In this document: piece by piece, positions 44,346 through 52,192 of the stretch | How the letters are laid out: every line of letters begins with the position of its first letter | Numbering within the stretch: position 1 is the stretch's first letter | Assembly (NCBI GenBank): GCA_016791065.1 | Contig: JAEUOD010000161.1 | Location: 1 to 52,192 of the forward strand | Origin: Dechloromonas sp. | GTDB lineage: Bacteria > Pseudomonadota > Gammaproteobacteria > Burkholderiales > Rhodocyclaceae | Direction: 5' to 3' | DNA: 52,192 nucleotides | Program-made: the position numbers and the translations under genes | The notes under the pieces: model-generated | Seen by the model: the letters and a program-made list of their open reading frames with translations, nothing else | What the model was told of the DNA's origin: nothing | The model's database searches: none

Positions 44346-44909
44346 ATGATCCGCAGACTGCTCCCCATCGGCACTATCGGCATCGTTGCCAGCGCCTGGG
44401 TTGTCCTGTTTCTGCTCAACCACTGGCTGTTCACCTCGCTGGAAATCCACCAGTACATTGCCTGGATTTTTCTGCCGGCAGCCGTACGCATGCTGGCAGT
44501 CATGCAGTTTGGCTGGATCGGCGCTATCGGCTTGTTTGTCGGGGCACTGGTAACGAATGGCCCGATTCTCCTTTCACAGCCGGCGGTTGCGTTCAGCTTG
44601 TCGGCGCTATCCGCCATCGGCCCGGTGATTGCCACCTACATGGGCACCAGGATTCTGGCAGTGCCGCGTGACATTGGAAGCCTGGACATGCTGCACCTCT
44701 ACGTGTTCGCCGCCCTGGGTGCGGTTTGCAGCTCAGTGCTTCACAACCTTTACTTTTGGCGCGATGGCGTTCCAGCGCACTGGGAAGACAGCCTGGTCCC
44801 CATGCTGCTGGGCGATATGCTGGGGACGACGATTGTGCTGATCGCAGGCGCCGTGGTTCTCCGCTGGCGCAGAGCCGCCGGCCCCACTGAATTGACGCGT
44901 AGCGATTAA
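44346..44909 (+). CDS. Uncharacterised integral membrane protein
   Basis: A 187-residue protein with about five hydrophobic helices (starting near residues 5, 36, 58, 80, 115 and 148, the last ending at RWRR). It has no clear family signature. IAWIFLPAAVRMLAVMQFGWIG recalls the membrane sensor modules (MASE1-like) found ahead of histidine kinases and diguanylate cyclases, but no catalytic domain follows. The positive C-terminal stop RWRRAAG suggests a cytoplasmic tail. The gene is flanked by the TPR-CHAT gene (divergent, 165 bases) and the Fe-S gene (convergent). Two ATG codons at the start (44346 and none near) leave the start as given. Confidence 0.65.
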   Translation: MIRRLLPIGTIGIVASAWVVLFLLNHWLFTSLEIHQYIAWIFLPAAVRMLAVMQFGWIGAIGLFVGALVTNGPILLSQPAVAFSLSALSAIGPVIATYMGTRILAVPRDIGSLDMLHLYVFAALGAVCSSVLHNLYFWRDGVPAHWEDSLVPMLLGDMLGTTIVLIAGAVVLRWRRAAGPTELTRSD

Positions 44910-44953
44910 GCGTCAAACGCCGGCTCAACCGAAAAACTGCCTGCCCCCTGCTT

Positions 44954-46294
44954 TCAGGCCAAGGCTTGTGCCAGCAGCACGGCGACGTGCACCGCCTGGC
45001 GCCCGGTGCCGTCGGCGATCTGGTGGCGGCACGAGAAACCGTCGGCAATGATCGGCGCGTCCTCGGCGGCGGCCCGCACGGCTGGCAGCAGAGCCAGTTG
45101 GCCCATTTTCACGGAAGCCTCGTAATGCTCAGCCTCCAGGCCGAAACGGCCGGACATGCCGCAGCAACTGGCATCGACAATGTCGAACTCGAACTCCGGA
45201 ATCCAGGCCAGCACCTTCTTGACCGACTTCATGGCGCCGAAGGCCTTCTGGTGGCAATGGCCGTGCACCACGGCGCGGCCGCCGGAGATGGGCTTGAGGT
45301 TCAGCTTCAACCCCTTGTTGCCTTCGCGCATGAGGAATTCCTCGAACAGGAAGGCCTGCTTGCCGAGTTGCGCCACCTCGGGACCGAGCGAGAGACTGTA
45401 GAACTCGTCGCGCAAGGCGAGCAGGCACGAGGGTTCGAGGCCGATGACCGGCAAGCCGGCGGCCAGGGCCGGCATCAGCGCTGCCATCGTCCGCCGCCCC
45501 TCAAGCTTGGCAGCATCGACCATGCCCTGCGAGAGATAGGTCCGGCCGCAGCACAGTGGGCGTTCTGGTTCGGCATCATCAGCCGCCGGGCGCAGCACCT
45601 CGACGGCGTAGCCTCCCGCCGTCAAAACGGCCCGCGCCGCTTCGGCCACTTCCGGCGTGTAGTAATGGGTGAAGGTATCGACGAAGAGCACCACCCTGCC
45701 CCGTGCCCCGTCGGCCGTCGGCGCCGCGTCGGCAATGCCGTCAGCCAGTGGCAGCGGAATCGGTCGCGCCGCCGAGATGCCCAGCCAGCGCTCGGCGAGG
45801 CGTGCCATCCAGGGCGAAGCGTTGCGCCAGCGCACGAGGGCCGAGAGCGGCCGACGGTAACGGTAAAGCCAGTCGGGCAGGCCGCCGAACAAGCGGGCCC
45901 GGCGCGAAGGACCGAGTTCGGCATTGCGGTGGGCCAGGTATTCGGTCTTGATCAGCGTCATGTCGACGGCGCTCGGGCACTCCTTCTTGCAGCCCTTGCA
46001 GGAGACGCAGAGATCCATCGCCGCCGCGAGATCGGGATGACTGAAGGGCTGCTCGCCCAGTTCGCCGTTGAGCGCCGCCTTGAAGGCCTTGACCCGCGCC
46101 CCAGTCGAATGCGCCGGATCGCCGGTGATGCGGAAGCTCGGGCACATGACGCCCTTGCCATCGCGCTGGCACTGGTGGTTGTTCATGCAGACGGCGACCG
46201 CCTTGGCGTAATTGCCGCCGGTCGCCGGAATGCCGGCATAGGCGTCGCCGACGCCATAGGTGTCGTAGGCCGACCAGTCGAGATAGGTTTTCAT
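44954..46294 (-). CDS. Fe-S oxidoreductase subunit, stand-alone half of a YdiJ-like dehydrogenase
   Basis: A protein of about 446 residues that resembles the C-terminal, iron-sulfur part of large FAD/Fe-S D-2-hydroxyacid dehydrogenases (YdiJ type). The first block CMNNHQCQRDGKGVMCPSFR and the second CVSCKGCKKECPS bind 4Fe-4S clusters. Two CCG domains follow: CCGRTYLSQG with VHGHCHQKAF, and CCGMSGRFG near the C terminus, as in GlcF and heterodisulfide reductase. The FAD half is not fused and not adjacent; the hydrolase upstream is unrelated. The frame also opens at a TTG at 46306, but the ATG at 46294 is taken; neither has a clear ribosome site. It lies downstream of the meta-cleavage genes on the same strand, across a 133-base gap, so it may be its own unit. 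Confidence 0.82.
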   Translation of the reverse strand: MKTYLDWSAYDTYGVGDAYAGIPATGGNYAKAVAVCMNNHQCQRDGKGVMCPSFRITGDPAHSTGARVKAFKAALNGELGEQPFSHPDLAAAMDLCVSCKGCKKECPSAVDMTLIKTEYLAHRNAELGPSRRARLFGGLPDWLYRYRRPLSALVRWRNASPWMARLAERWLGISAARPIPLPLADGIADAAPTADGARGRVVLFVDTFTHYYTPEVAEAARAVLTAGGYAVEVLRPAADDAEPERPLCCGRTYLSQGMVDAAKLEGRRTMAALMPALAAGLPVIGLEPSCLLALRDEFYSLSLGPEVAQLGKQAFLFEEFLMREGNKGLKLNLKPISGGRAVVHGHCHQKAFGAMKSVKKVLAWIPEFEFDIVDASCCGMSGRFGLEAEHYEASVKMGQLALLPAVRAAAEDAPIIADGFSCRHQIADGTGRQAVHVAVLLAQALA

Positions 46295-46427
46295 GAACTG
46301 GGACAAGCAAGAGCAAAGCCAGTCAAAATCACCATGAAATCAATCGCATGCCCGTGTAGGAAATACGACATACCCGAAAAAATGGCCGCACGCGGCGGCC
46401 AAAGTACAGCTGAGGAAGATTTTCCGA

Positions 46428-47291
46428 TCAGTGGGTCAGGAAATCGAGCACCATGCGGTTGAACTTGTCGGCATGTTCCCACTGCGCCCAATGGCCGCAG
46501 CGGTTGAAGATGTGCATTTCAGCATTCTGCAGCCCCCAGACCAGGCGCAGGCCGACGTCCATCGGCACGAAGCGGTCGTCTCGTCCCCAGATGATCAGGG
46601 CCGGCGCGGCAATTTCGCCGAGACGGTGGCCGTAGTCGGTGAACTGCTTGGGATTGGCTGCAGCGCTCTTGACGAAGTTCTCCAGGTGGTCGCGACGGGC
46701 CAGCATGTTGTCGAGACGCGCCTGGTAAAGCTCGTCGGTCAGGCTGCTGGAATCGAAGACGAAGACCGCCATCATCCGCTTCAGGTTCTCGATGCTCGGC
46801 TCGCGGTAGAGGGCCTGGATCAGCTTGATGCCTTCGGTCGGCATCGGCACGAACTGGCTCGGGCCGCCGGTGCCGCCGCCCATCAGGACCAGTTTGCCGA
46901 CGCGGGCCGGATTGGCCAGGGCGAAGGCGACGGCGCTATGACCGCCCATCGAGTTGCCAATGATGTGCACCTTGTCGAGGCCGATCGCGTCGAGCAGCCC
47001 CTTCAGGGCGCGGGCATTGAGGTCCGAACGCGAACCGCTGCAGACGATGGGGTCGCTCTTGCTCCAGCCCGGGCAGTCCATGAGGATGACGCGGTAACCG
47101 GCGGCAACGAGCGGTTCGATGTTGCGGTTGAAATTGGCCCAGCCGCTGGCACCGGGGCCGGAGCCGTGCAGCATGACCACCGTCTCGGTACCGCTGCCGC
47201 AGTCGTTGTAATGCAGTTGCAGGTCGAGGTCGCCTTCCTTGATGCGGACGAACTTGCTGGTCGCGGCTTCGGTCAGGGGTGCTGTGCTCAT
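46428..47291 (-). CDS. Meta-cleavage C-C bond hydrolase (MhpC/BphD family)
   Basis: A 287-residue alpha/beta hydrolase that cleaves the ring-fission product of a catechol-type meta pathway into a 2-hydroxypenta-2,4-dienoate and a carboxylic acid. The triad is intact: Ser114 in GNSMGG, Asp238/239 in GRDDRFVP (both acids are present) and His267 in GHWAQWE. The oxyanion motif [11 protein letters not shown] (about 41-51) is characteristic of this carbon-carbon hydrolase branch. Substrate (phenylpropenoid, biphenyl or monoaromatic type) cannot be told from sequence. AAAGGAAAA sits ahead of the ATG at 47291. It follows the hemerythrin gene by 32 bases and the LivF gene precedes that, so all belong to one leftward unit. 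Confidence 0.9.
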   Translation of the reverse strand: MSTAPLTEAATSKFVRIKEGDLDLQLHYNDCGSGTETVVMLHGSGPGASGWANFNRNIEPLVAAGYRVILMDCPGWSKSDPIVCSGSRSDLNARALKGLLDAIGLDKVHIIGNSMGGHSAVAFALANPARVGKLVLMGGGTGGPSQFVPMPTEGIKLIQALYREPSIENLKRMMAVFVFDSSSLTDELYQARLDNMLARRDHLENFVKSAAANPKQFTDYGHRLGEIAAPALIIWGRDDRFVPMDVGLRLVWGLQNAEMHIFNRCGHWAQWEHADKFNRMVLDFLTH

Positions 47292-47323
47292 GGGGTTTTC
47301 CTTTCTTGAATAATTGATCGTTG

Positions 47324-47908
47324 TCAGTTGGCGAAGGGGCGCGGGCCAAAGCCGATCGGGGCGGGTGCGCAATCGACCAGGCGCGAGAAAAGCGCTGAAA
47401 AGTCTTCCGCCTTGCCGTCCTTACCTGATTTGTCGGCCATCTCAGCACGGAAGGCGGCATCCAGTTCGGTCCAGTCATCGGCGGTCAGATGCTTGCGCAG
47501 CAGCGGTAGCACGACGTCTTCCTCGAGCATCATGTGCTCGCGATAGAACTCGGCATAGGTCTCGAAAGCCCGGGCAAAGTTGTCGAAGCGGCTGTTATCG
47601 GCCACATAGGCGGCCAGCGCCTGCTCCAGCGCCGCCATGCGCTGCGGCGCGGCGGCGTGCTGCAGGCCCAGCTTGGCCAGGGCCTCGGCGCCGTCCGCCG
47701 TGCGTTGCGGCAGCCGATGGAACAGCAGGTCTTCCTTGGGGTGGTGGCGCTTCTCGGCGTAGGCGTCGAGGTAATGCACCATGGCCTGGAAGAGCTTGAG
47801 GTCGGCGGCGAGCTTGCCGGCTGCGACTTCCTTGAGCATGAAGCGGATGGCATGCAGGATCGCGGCCAGCGACTGATGCTCTTCGCCAATGATGTGTAGG
47901 GCTTCCAT
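47324..47908 (-). CDS. Hemerythrin-like domain protein
   Basis: A 194-residue protein whose first 145 residues form a four-helix HHE/hemerythrin domain. Iron-binding candidates: His11 in EEHQSL, HH at about 55-56 followed by Glu59 ([10 protein letters not shown]), and the [15 protein letters not shown] helix with His124 and Glu128. Such domains bind O2, NO or serve iron homeostasis; related YtfE-like proteins repair Fe-S clusters. The C-terminal ~45 residues are polar. The start is the ATG at 47908, 20 bases after the livF stop. Its position inside an aromatic meta-cleavage operon, next to an O2-dependent pathway, may mean an O2 supply or Fe(II) protection role for the ring-cleaving dioxygenase (not seen here). 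Confidence 0.88.
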   Translation of the reverse strand: MEALHIIGEEHQSLAAILHAIRFMLKEVAAGKLAADLKLFQAMVHYLDAYAEKRHHPKEDLLFHRLPQRTADGAEALAKLGLQHAAAPQRMAALEQALAAYVADNSRFDNFARAFETYAEFYREHMMLEEDVVLPLLRKHLTADDWTELDAAFRAEMADKSGKDGKAEDFSALFSRLVDCAPAPIGFGPRPFAN

Positions 47909-47928
47909 ATCTGTTCTCCGTTTTTCTG

Positions 47929-48678
47929 TCAGGTCGCCAGCATTTCCTGGTGCTTGCTGGCCAGCCCGAGGTAGCTCTCGATGACGCGCGGATCGTTGCG
48001 CAGCATCTCGGCCTCGCCCTGCATCTTGACCATGCCGTTTTCGAGGACGTAGGCGTAGTCGGCCACCTGCAGGGCGGCGCGGGCATTCTGCTCGACGAGC
48101 AGGATGGACACACCGCGCCGGCGCAGCTCGGAAATGATGCGGAAGATCTCGCGCACGATCAGCGGCGCCAGGCCGAGGCTGGGTTCGTCGAGCATGAGCA
48201 GCTTGGGCTTCGCCATCAAGGCCCGGCCGACGGCCAGCATCTGGCGCTCGCCACCCGACATCGTGCCGGCCTGCTGGTGCCGGCGCTCCTTGAGGCGCGG
48301 GAAGAGCGCATAGACCTCCTCCATCGTCTCCAGGTGATCGCGATGGCCGTGCCGGTTGCGCTGGAAGGCGCCGAGCAGCAGGTTGTCCTCGATCGTCATG
48401 GTGCCGAACAGCTCGCGCTTCTCCGGCACCAGATTCATGCCGCGCACGACCATGCGCTCGACCTCCGGCACCTGCTCGATGCAGCCGTCAAAGGCAACCT
48501 GGCCGGAGGATGGCAGCAGGCCCATGATCGCCGACAACGTCGTCGTCTTGCCGGCGCCGTTCGGGCCGATCACCGTGACGATCCTGCCCTCGCCCACTTC
48601 CAGGCTGATCTTGCTGACCGCCTCGACCTTGCCGTAGGCGACCGAGAGGTCCTTCACGACCAATACTTTTCCGCTCAT
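47929..48678 (-). CDS. livF: Branched-chain-type ABC transporter ATP-binding protein LivF
   Basis: A 249-residue cytoplasmic ATPase subunit of the hydrophobic amino acid uptake (HAAT) family. Walker A GPNGAGKTT (38-46), the signature MSGGERQM, Walker B LLMLDEPSLGLAP and the His-loop region LLVEQNA identify it; RGMNLVPEKRELF is typical of LivF rather than LivG. It pairs with the LivG domain of the fused protein encoded upstream. AAGGAGG lies seven bases before the ATG. A 106-base gap with two stable hairpins separates it from the fusion gene. The cargo is likely an aromatic or other carboxylic acid, given the operon, rather than leucine; that is inference. Confidence 0.93.
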   Translation of the reverse strand: MSGKVLVVKDLSVAYGKVEAVSKISLEVGEGRIVTVIGPNGAGKTTTLSAIMGLLPSSGQVAFDGCIEQVPEVERMVVRGMNLVPEKRELFGTMTIEDNLLLGAFQRNRHGHRDHLETMEEVYALFPRLKERRHQQAGTMSGGERQMLAVGRALMAKPKLLMLDEPSLGLAPLIVREIFRIISELRRRGVSILLVEQNARAALQVADYAYVLENGMVKMQGEAEMLRNDPRVIESYLGLASKHQEMLAT

Positions 48679-48725
48679 GCTGTCGCCTCCTTGCCCGTTG
48701 TCACATGGCTGCCGCCAACCTGTCG

Positions 48726-48770
48726 GCGACCGGCGGCAATCGCGGCCGGTCGCATCCCCGCTGCGCGGGG
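48726..48770. repeat. Tandem hairpins between the LivHMG fusion gene and livF
   Basis: Two adjacent stem-loops fill the gap: GCGACCGGC/GCCGGTCGC (48726-48734 and 48745-48753, nine-base stem, ten-base loop) and CCCCGC/GCGGGG (48756-48761 and 48765-48770, six-base stem, TGC loop). They form the REP-like arrangement seen between genes of other transport operons. They could stabilise the upstream message or reduce livF expression; no T run follows. Confidence 0.6.
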
Positions 48771-48784
48771 CCCCTGCTTCCTGC

Positions 48785-51646
48785 TCATGCCGCCACCCCA
48801 CCCAAATAAGCCTCAAGCACCGCCGGATCGTTCTGGATTTCCTCCGGCAAACCCTCGGCGATCTTTTCGCCGAACTCCATGACGACGACACGATCGACCA
48901 GGCTCATCACGAAGTCCATGTCGTGCTCGACGATAAGCACGGCCATGCCTTCCGCCTTGAGGCGTTTGAGCAGTTCCGACAGCGCCTGCTTTTCCTTGAG
49001 GCGCAGGCCGGCGGCCGGCTCGTCGAGGAGCAGCAGGCAGGGGTCGGAAGCCAGGGCGCGGGCGATTTCGAGGATGCGCTGCTGGCCAAGCGCCAGGCTG
49101 CCGGCTTCGACGTGCATGAACTCGCCGAGGCCGACGCGTTCGACCTGGATCGCTGCTTCGCGCAGGAGGCGGGCCTCTTCCTCGCGGTCGAGACGCCAGG
49201 CCGCCGGCAGCACGCTCTTGCTGCCGCGCATGTGGGCGCCGATGGCGACGTTCTCCAGCACGCTCATGTTGGGCAGCAGGCGGACATGCTGGAAGGTCCG
49301 GCTCATGCCGAGCGCAGCGATTTCCCGCGAGCTGTGTCCAGCCACCGGCTTGCCGCGGAACAGCACTTCGCCCGAGGTTGGCGTATCGACGCCGGAAAGC
49401 TGGTTGAACATCGTGCTCTTGCCGGCGCCGTTGGGGCCGATCAGCGCGAGGATCTCGCCGGCCTCGACATGCAGGCTCATGTTGTTGTTGGCGACCAGGC
49501 CGCCGAACTTGCGGGTCACCGCCTTGGCTTCAAGGATGACCTCGCCGTGCGGCGGCTGTGCCTTCCTCGCCAGCGGCTCGGCCGAGGCATCGACCACCTT
49601 GGTGTCGATGCGCACCGGCACCAGCCGGGCAAGCAGCGGCCACAGGCCATCGCGCGCCCGGTGCAGGACGACGATCATCATCAGGCCGAAGACGATCACC
49701 TCGAAATGGCCGGCCGAGCCGAACAGCTTGGGCAGGATGTCCTGCAGCCACTGCTTGAGCACGGTGATGACACCGGCGCCGACCAGCGCGCCCCAGACCT
49801 GCCCGGCGCCACCGACGACAGCCATGAACAGGTATTCGATACCGATGTGCAGTCCGAAGGGCGTCGGATTGACGAAGCGCTGCAGGTGGGCATAGAGCCA
49901 GCCAGCGGCACAGGCATGCAGGGCCGCGATGACGAAAATCACCATGCGGGCCCGCGAGGTATCGACGCCCATCGCCTCGGCCATCACGACGCCGCCCTTC
50001 AATGCCCGGATGGCGCGACCTTCGCGGGAATCGAGCAGGTTGCGGGTGGTAAACAGCGCGGCCAGTACGAAGGCCCAGACCAGATAGTAGTAATGGCGGT
50101 TGTCGTCGAGCGCGAAACCGAGGATCTCGATGGCCGGCAGGTTGGAGAGCCCGGCGTGGCCACCGAGGAACTCCATGTTGCCGAAAAGGAAGAACAGGCT
50201 GATGCCCCAGGCCATGGTGCCGAGCGGCAGGTAGTGGCCCGACAGCTTGAGCGTCACCGAGCCGAGGAAAATGGCGACCGCCGCCGTCAGCACCAGGCCG
50301 ACCAGAAGCGCCGCCCACGGCGAACCACCGGCGAAGCCGAGCCAGGCCGGCAGTTCGGCCGAAGTGGTGAGCCAGGCCGTGGTGTAGGCGCCGAGGCCGA
50401 CGAAGGCCGCCTGGCCGAACGAGGTCAGGCCACCGACCCCGGTCAGCAGCACCAGGCCGAGGGCGACCAGGGCGGAGAGGCCGACGTAGTTGAGTAGCGT
50501 GACGTAGAACTCCGGCAACACCAGCGGTGCCAGCAGCAGGACGCCGAGAAAAACCGCCAGCGCCAGGCGCGGGCTGATCCAGCCGTCGCGCCGGGCCGTG
50601 GTAACGACATGCGCCGTTTCCTCTTCCTCGACATGATGGGTCTTCCAGGAAAGCCAGATCAGCACCGGGATGATCAGCGTAAATACCAGCACATCCTTGA
50701 AGGCGCTGGCCCAGAAGGAGGAGAAGGATTCGAGCAGGCCGACGACGATCGCCCCGCCGGCGGCCAGCGGATAGCTCGCCAGGCCGCCGATGATCGCGGC
50801 AACGAAGCCCTTGAGGCCGATCAGGAAGCCGCTGTCGTAGTAGACGGTGGTCAGTGGCGCGACGAGCAGGCCGGAGAGCGTGCCGATCAGGGCGGCGAAA
50901 AAGAAGGTCTGGCGACCGGCCAGGGCCGGCGAGATGCCCATCAGGCGGGCACCGTTGCGGTTGATGGCAGTGGCGCGCAAGGACTTGCCGGCCAGGGTAC
51001 GGTCGAAGTAGAGGTAGAGACCAACGATCAAGGCCAGCGAAACGAACAGCACGACCAGGGTGTGGCCGCCAACCATCAACGAACCGACTTCGATCTGCGC
51101 CTCGCTGAACGGCGCGGTGCGCGAACCTTCCGGCCCGAAGATGAGCAGGCCGAGGCCGACCATCAGCAGATGCAGCGCCACCGAGATGATGAGCAAGATC
51201 AGCACCGGCGCTTCGGCCACAGGCTGGAAGGCGACGCGATAGAGCATCGGTCCCATCGGCACGACGATGGCCAGCGCCAGCACGGCCTTCACGGCATGCG
51301 GCAGTTCAGCCAGCGGCAGGACCCAGAGCAGGCCGGCAATGGCCACCGGGTAGGCGATATTCCAGAGCAGGGACTTGCCGACCGGGCGCCGGCCGGCCGG
51401 CGCATCAATCAGGTCAGCGGCCAGGGTCAGCGCGCCGGCACCGAGCAGCAGCCAGACTGTGCCGGGATAGTGACCGGCTTCCAGCGCCGCCATGGTGAGC
51501 GCGCCCCAGGCGAGGAATTCGCCCTGGGGAATGAAGATGATCCGGGTGACGGCAAAAACCAGGACCAGCGCCAATGCCAGCAGGGCATAGATGGCACCGT
51601 TGGTGATGCCATCCTGAGCCAGCAGGGCGAAGATTTCAGCATCCAT
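48785..51646 (-). CDS. Fused LivH-LivM-LivG branched-chain-type ABC transporter
   Basis: A 953-residue single polypeptide carrying three subunits of an HAAT-type importer. Residues about 1-330 are a LivH permease ([22 protein letters not shown]), about 350-670 a LivM permease ([33 protein letters not shown]) and about 690-953 a LivG ATPase (Walker [10 protein letters not shown] near 735, [17 protein letters not shown], Walker [23 protein letters not shown]). In most bacteria these are three genes. All motifs are intact and no stop interrupts the frame. The first permease has an unusual 90-residue insert with extra helices. The start is the ATG at 51646 with GGAG seven bases upstream. The periplasmic binding protein is not in the window and may lie upstream, beyond the aldolase. 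Confidence 0.9.
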   Translation of the reverse strand: MDAEIFALLAQDGITNGAIYALLALALVLVFAVTRIIFIPQGEFLAWGALTMAALEAGHYPGTVWLLLGAGALTLAADLIDAPAGRRPVGKSLLWNIAYPVAIAGLLWVLPLAELPHAVKAVLALAIVVPMGPMLYRVAFQPVAEAPVLILLIISVALHLLMVGLGLLIFGPEGSRTAPFSEAQIEVGSLMVGGHTLVVLFVSLALIVGLYLYFDRTLAGKSLRATAINRNGARLMGISPALAGRQTFFFAALIGTLSGLLVAPLTTVYYDSGFLIGLKGFVAAIIGGLASYPLAAGGAIVVGLLESFSSFWASAFKDVLVFTLIIPVLIWLSWKTHHVEEEETAHVVTTARRDGWISPRLALAVFLGVLLLAPLVLPEFYVTLLNYVGLSALVALGLVLLTGVGGLTSFGQAAFVGLGAYTTAWLTTSAELPAWLGFAGGSPWAALLVGLVLTAAVAIFLGSVTLKLSGHYLPLGTMAWGISLFFLFGNMEFLGGHAGLSNLPAIEILGFALDDNRHYYYLVWAFVLAALFTTRNLLDSREGRAIRALKGGVVMAEAMGVDTSRARMVIFVIAALHACAAGWLYAHLQRFVNPTPFGLHIGIEYLFMAVVGGAGQVWGALVGAGVITVLKQWLQDILPKLFGSAGHFEVIVFGLMMIVVLHRARDGLWPLLARLVPVRIDTKVVDASAEPLARKAQPPHGEVILEAKAVTRKFGGLVANNNMSLHVEAGEILALIGPNGAGKSTMFNQLSGVDTPTSGEVLFRGKPVAGHSSREIAALGMSRTFQHVRLLPNMSVLENVAIGAHMRGSKSVLPAAWRLDREEEARLLREAAIQVERVGLGEFMHVEAGSLALGQQRILEIARALASDPCLLLLDEPAAGLRLKEKQALSELLKRLKAEGMAVLIVEHDMDFVMSLVDRVVVMEFGEKIAEGLPEEIQNDPAVLEAYLGGVAA

Positions 51647-51730
51647 AAAGGACTCCAGTGCGACCACTGCGGTCGACGATCAATACTCGGCAACAATCGG
51701 GCGGGCGCTGCGGCGCCCTGCCCGACCTCG

Positions 51731-52192
51731 TCAAACGGTGATTCCGCGCTCCCGCGCCATGGTCATGGCGGTGTCCTCGATCATGTCCTCCTGGCCGCCG
51801 ACCATGCCGCGTCGGCCGAGTTCGACCAGGATGTCGCGGGCCGGCACGCCGTATTTCTGGCTGGCGCGCTTGGCGAAGAGCAGGAAGGAGCCATAGACGC
51901 CGGCATAACCGAGGGTCAGCGCATCGCGGTCGATGCGGATCGGGAAGTCCATGATCGGCACGACGAGGTCTTCGGCGACATCGGTGATCTTCGCCACATC
52001 GACCCCGGTCTGGATGCCCATCAGGCTGCACACGGCGATCAACACTTCCATCGGCGTGTTGCCGGCCCCGGCGCCGAGACCGGCCGCGGCCGCATCGATG
52101 CGGTTGGCGCCGACTTCGATGGCGGCGATGGAGTTGGCGACGCCCATGGCGAGGTTGTGGTGGCCGTGGAAGCCGAGTTCGGTTTCGGGCTT
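51731..52192 (-). CDS. 4-hydroxy-2-oxovalerate aldolase, C-terminal part (5' end outside window)
   Basis: The frame is open to the window edge, so only about the last 153 residues are seen. The HxH metal motif ([10 protein letters not shown]) and the blocks [37 protein letters not shown] and [15 protein letters not shown] identify the DmpG/MhpE/BphI class. This enzyme splits 4-hydroxy-2-oxovalerate to pyruvate and acetaldehyde and normally works with an acylating acetaldehyde dehydrogenase (not in the window). It is upstream of the importer fusion on the same strand across 84 bases and is likely in the same operon. Together with the hydrolase at 46428 it indicates a meta-cleavage lower pathway. 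Confidence 0.93.
   Translation of the reverse strand, partial: KPETELGFHGHHNLAMGVANSIAAIEVGANRIDAAAAGLGAGAGNTPMEVLIAVCSLMGIQTGVDVAKITDVAEDLVVPIMDFPIRIDRDALTLGYAGVYGSFLLFAKRASQKYGVPARDILVELGRRGMVGGQEDMIEDTAMTMARERGITV

Overview
The window is high-GC, densely coded bacterial chromosome that alternates short operons on both strands. The mix suggests a free-living betaproteobacterium of the Rhodocyclales type (Dechloromonas/Azonexus-like): a CowN nitrogenase-protection gene, many large multidomain histidine kinases, an HD-GYP phosphodiesterase, FliW, a branched-chain-type ABC importer beside meta-cleavage genes, and an isolated hemerythrin. That placement is an inference from gene content and protein style; no rRNA or tRNA gene was seen.

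Layout. 1-2.7 kb: a MerR-family tail, then a leftward pair made of a CooA-like CRP/FNR regulator and cowN, with a perfect TGTCG-N6-CGACA palindrome upstream, then a leftward DUF3301/hexose-6-phosphate mutarotase pair. 2.8-7.4 kb: a possible PilZ protein, rlmJ, a MazG-like pyrophosphohydrolase (opposite strand), a DAACS symporter and a gamma-class carbonic anhydrase. 7.4-12.6 kb: a three-gene unit with its own good sigma70-like promoter, encoding a patatin lipase, a 934-residue CHAT protease and a ComEC-type metallo-beta-lactamase hydrolase; this is the best candidate for an undescribed conflict or cell-death system. 12.6-24.6 kb: fliW, tex, a 1419-residue hybrid kinase, a ferric-reductase-like flavocytochrome, a Spx/ArsC-like protein coupled to an hslO whose zinc-cysteine switch is half lost, and a second kinase.

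24.1-31 kb: a leftward marR/lipoprotein pair divergent from a tightly coupled five-gene operon (antiporter, gamma-glutamyl hydrolase, antiporter, YbdK-type carboxylate-amine ligase, secreted serine-hydrolase-fold protein with a lost active site). The combination suggests gamma-glutamyl chemistry coupled to cation/proton exchange. 31-33.5 kb: a RES/Xre toxin-antitoxin pair and hflX. 33.6-41 kb: leftward FAD-linked oxidoreductase and rimO, a double HD-GYP protein, tpx, and a thioesterase/MFS pair divergent from a LysR gene. 41.1-44.2 kb: an exported TPR-CHAT protein, followed by a small membrane protein.

44.9-52.2 kb (leftward): part of an aromatic meta-cleavage cluster: 4-hydroxy-2-oxovalerate aldolase (cut by the window edge), a single-chain LivH-LivM-LivG importer fusion, LivF, a hemerythrin-like protein, a C-C bond hydrolase of the MhpC/BphD family, and an Fe-S protein resembling half of a larger dehydrogenase. 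Together they would import an aromatic or related acid and process the ring-cleavage products to central metabolites. No stretch longer than about 180 bases lacks a gene; the longer gaps hold the promoters, operators and hairpins listed below.
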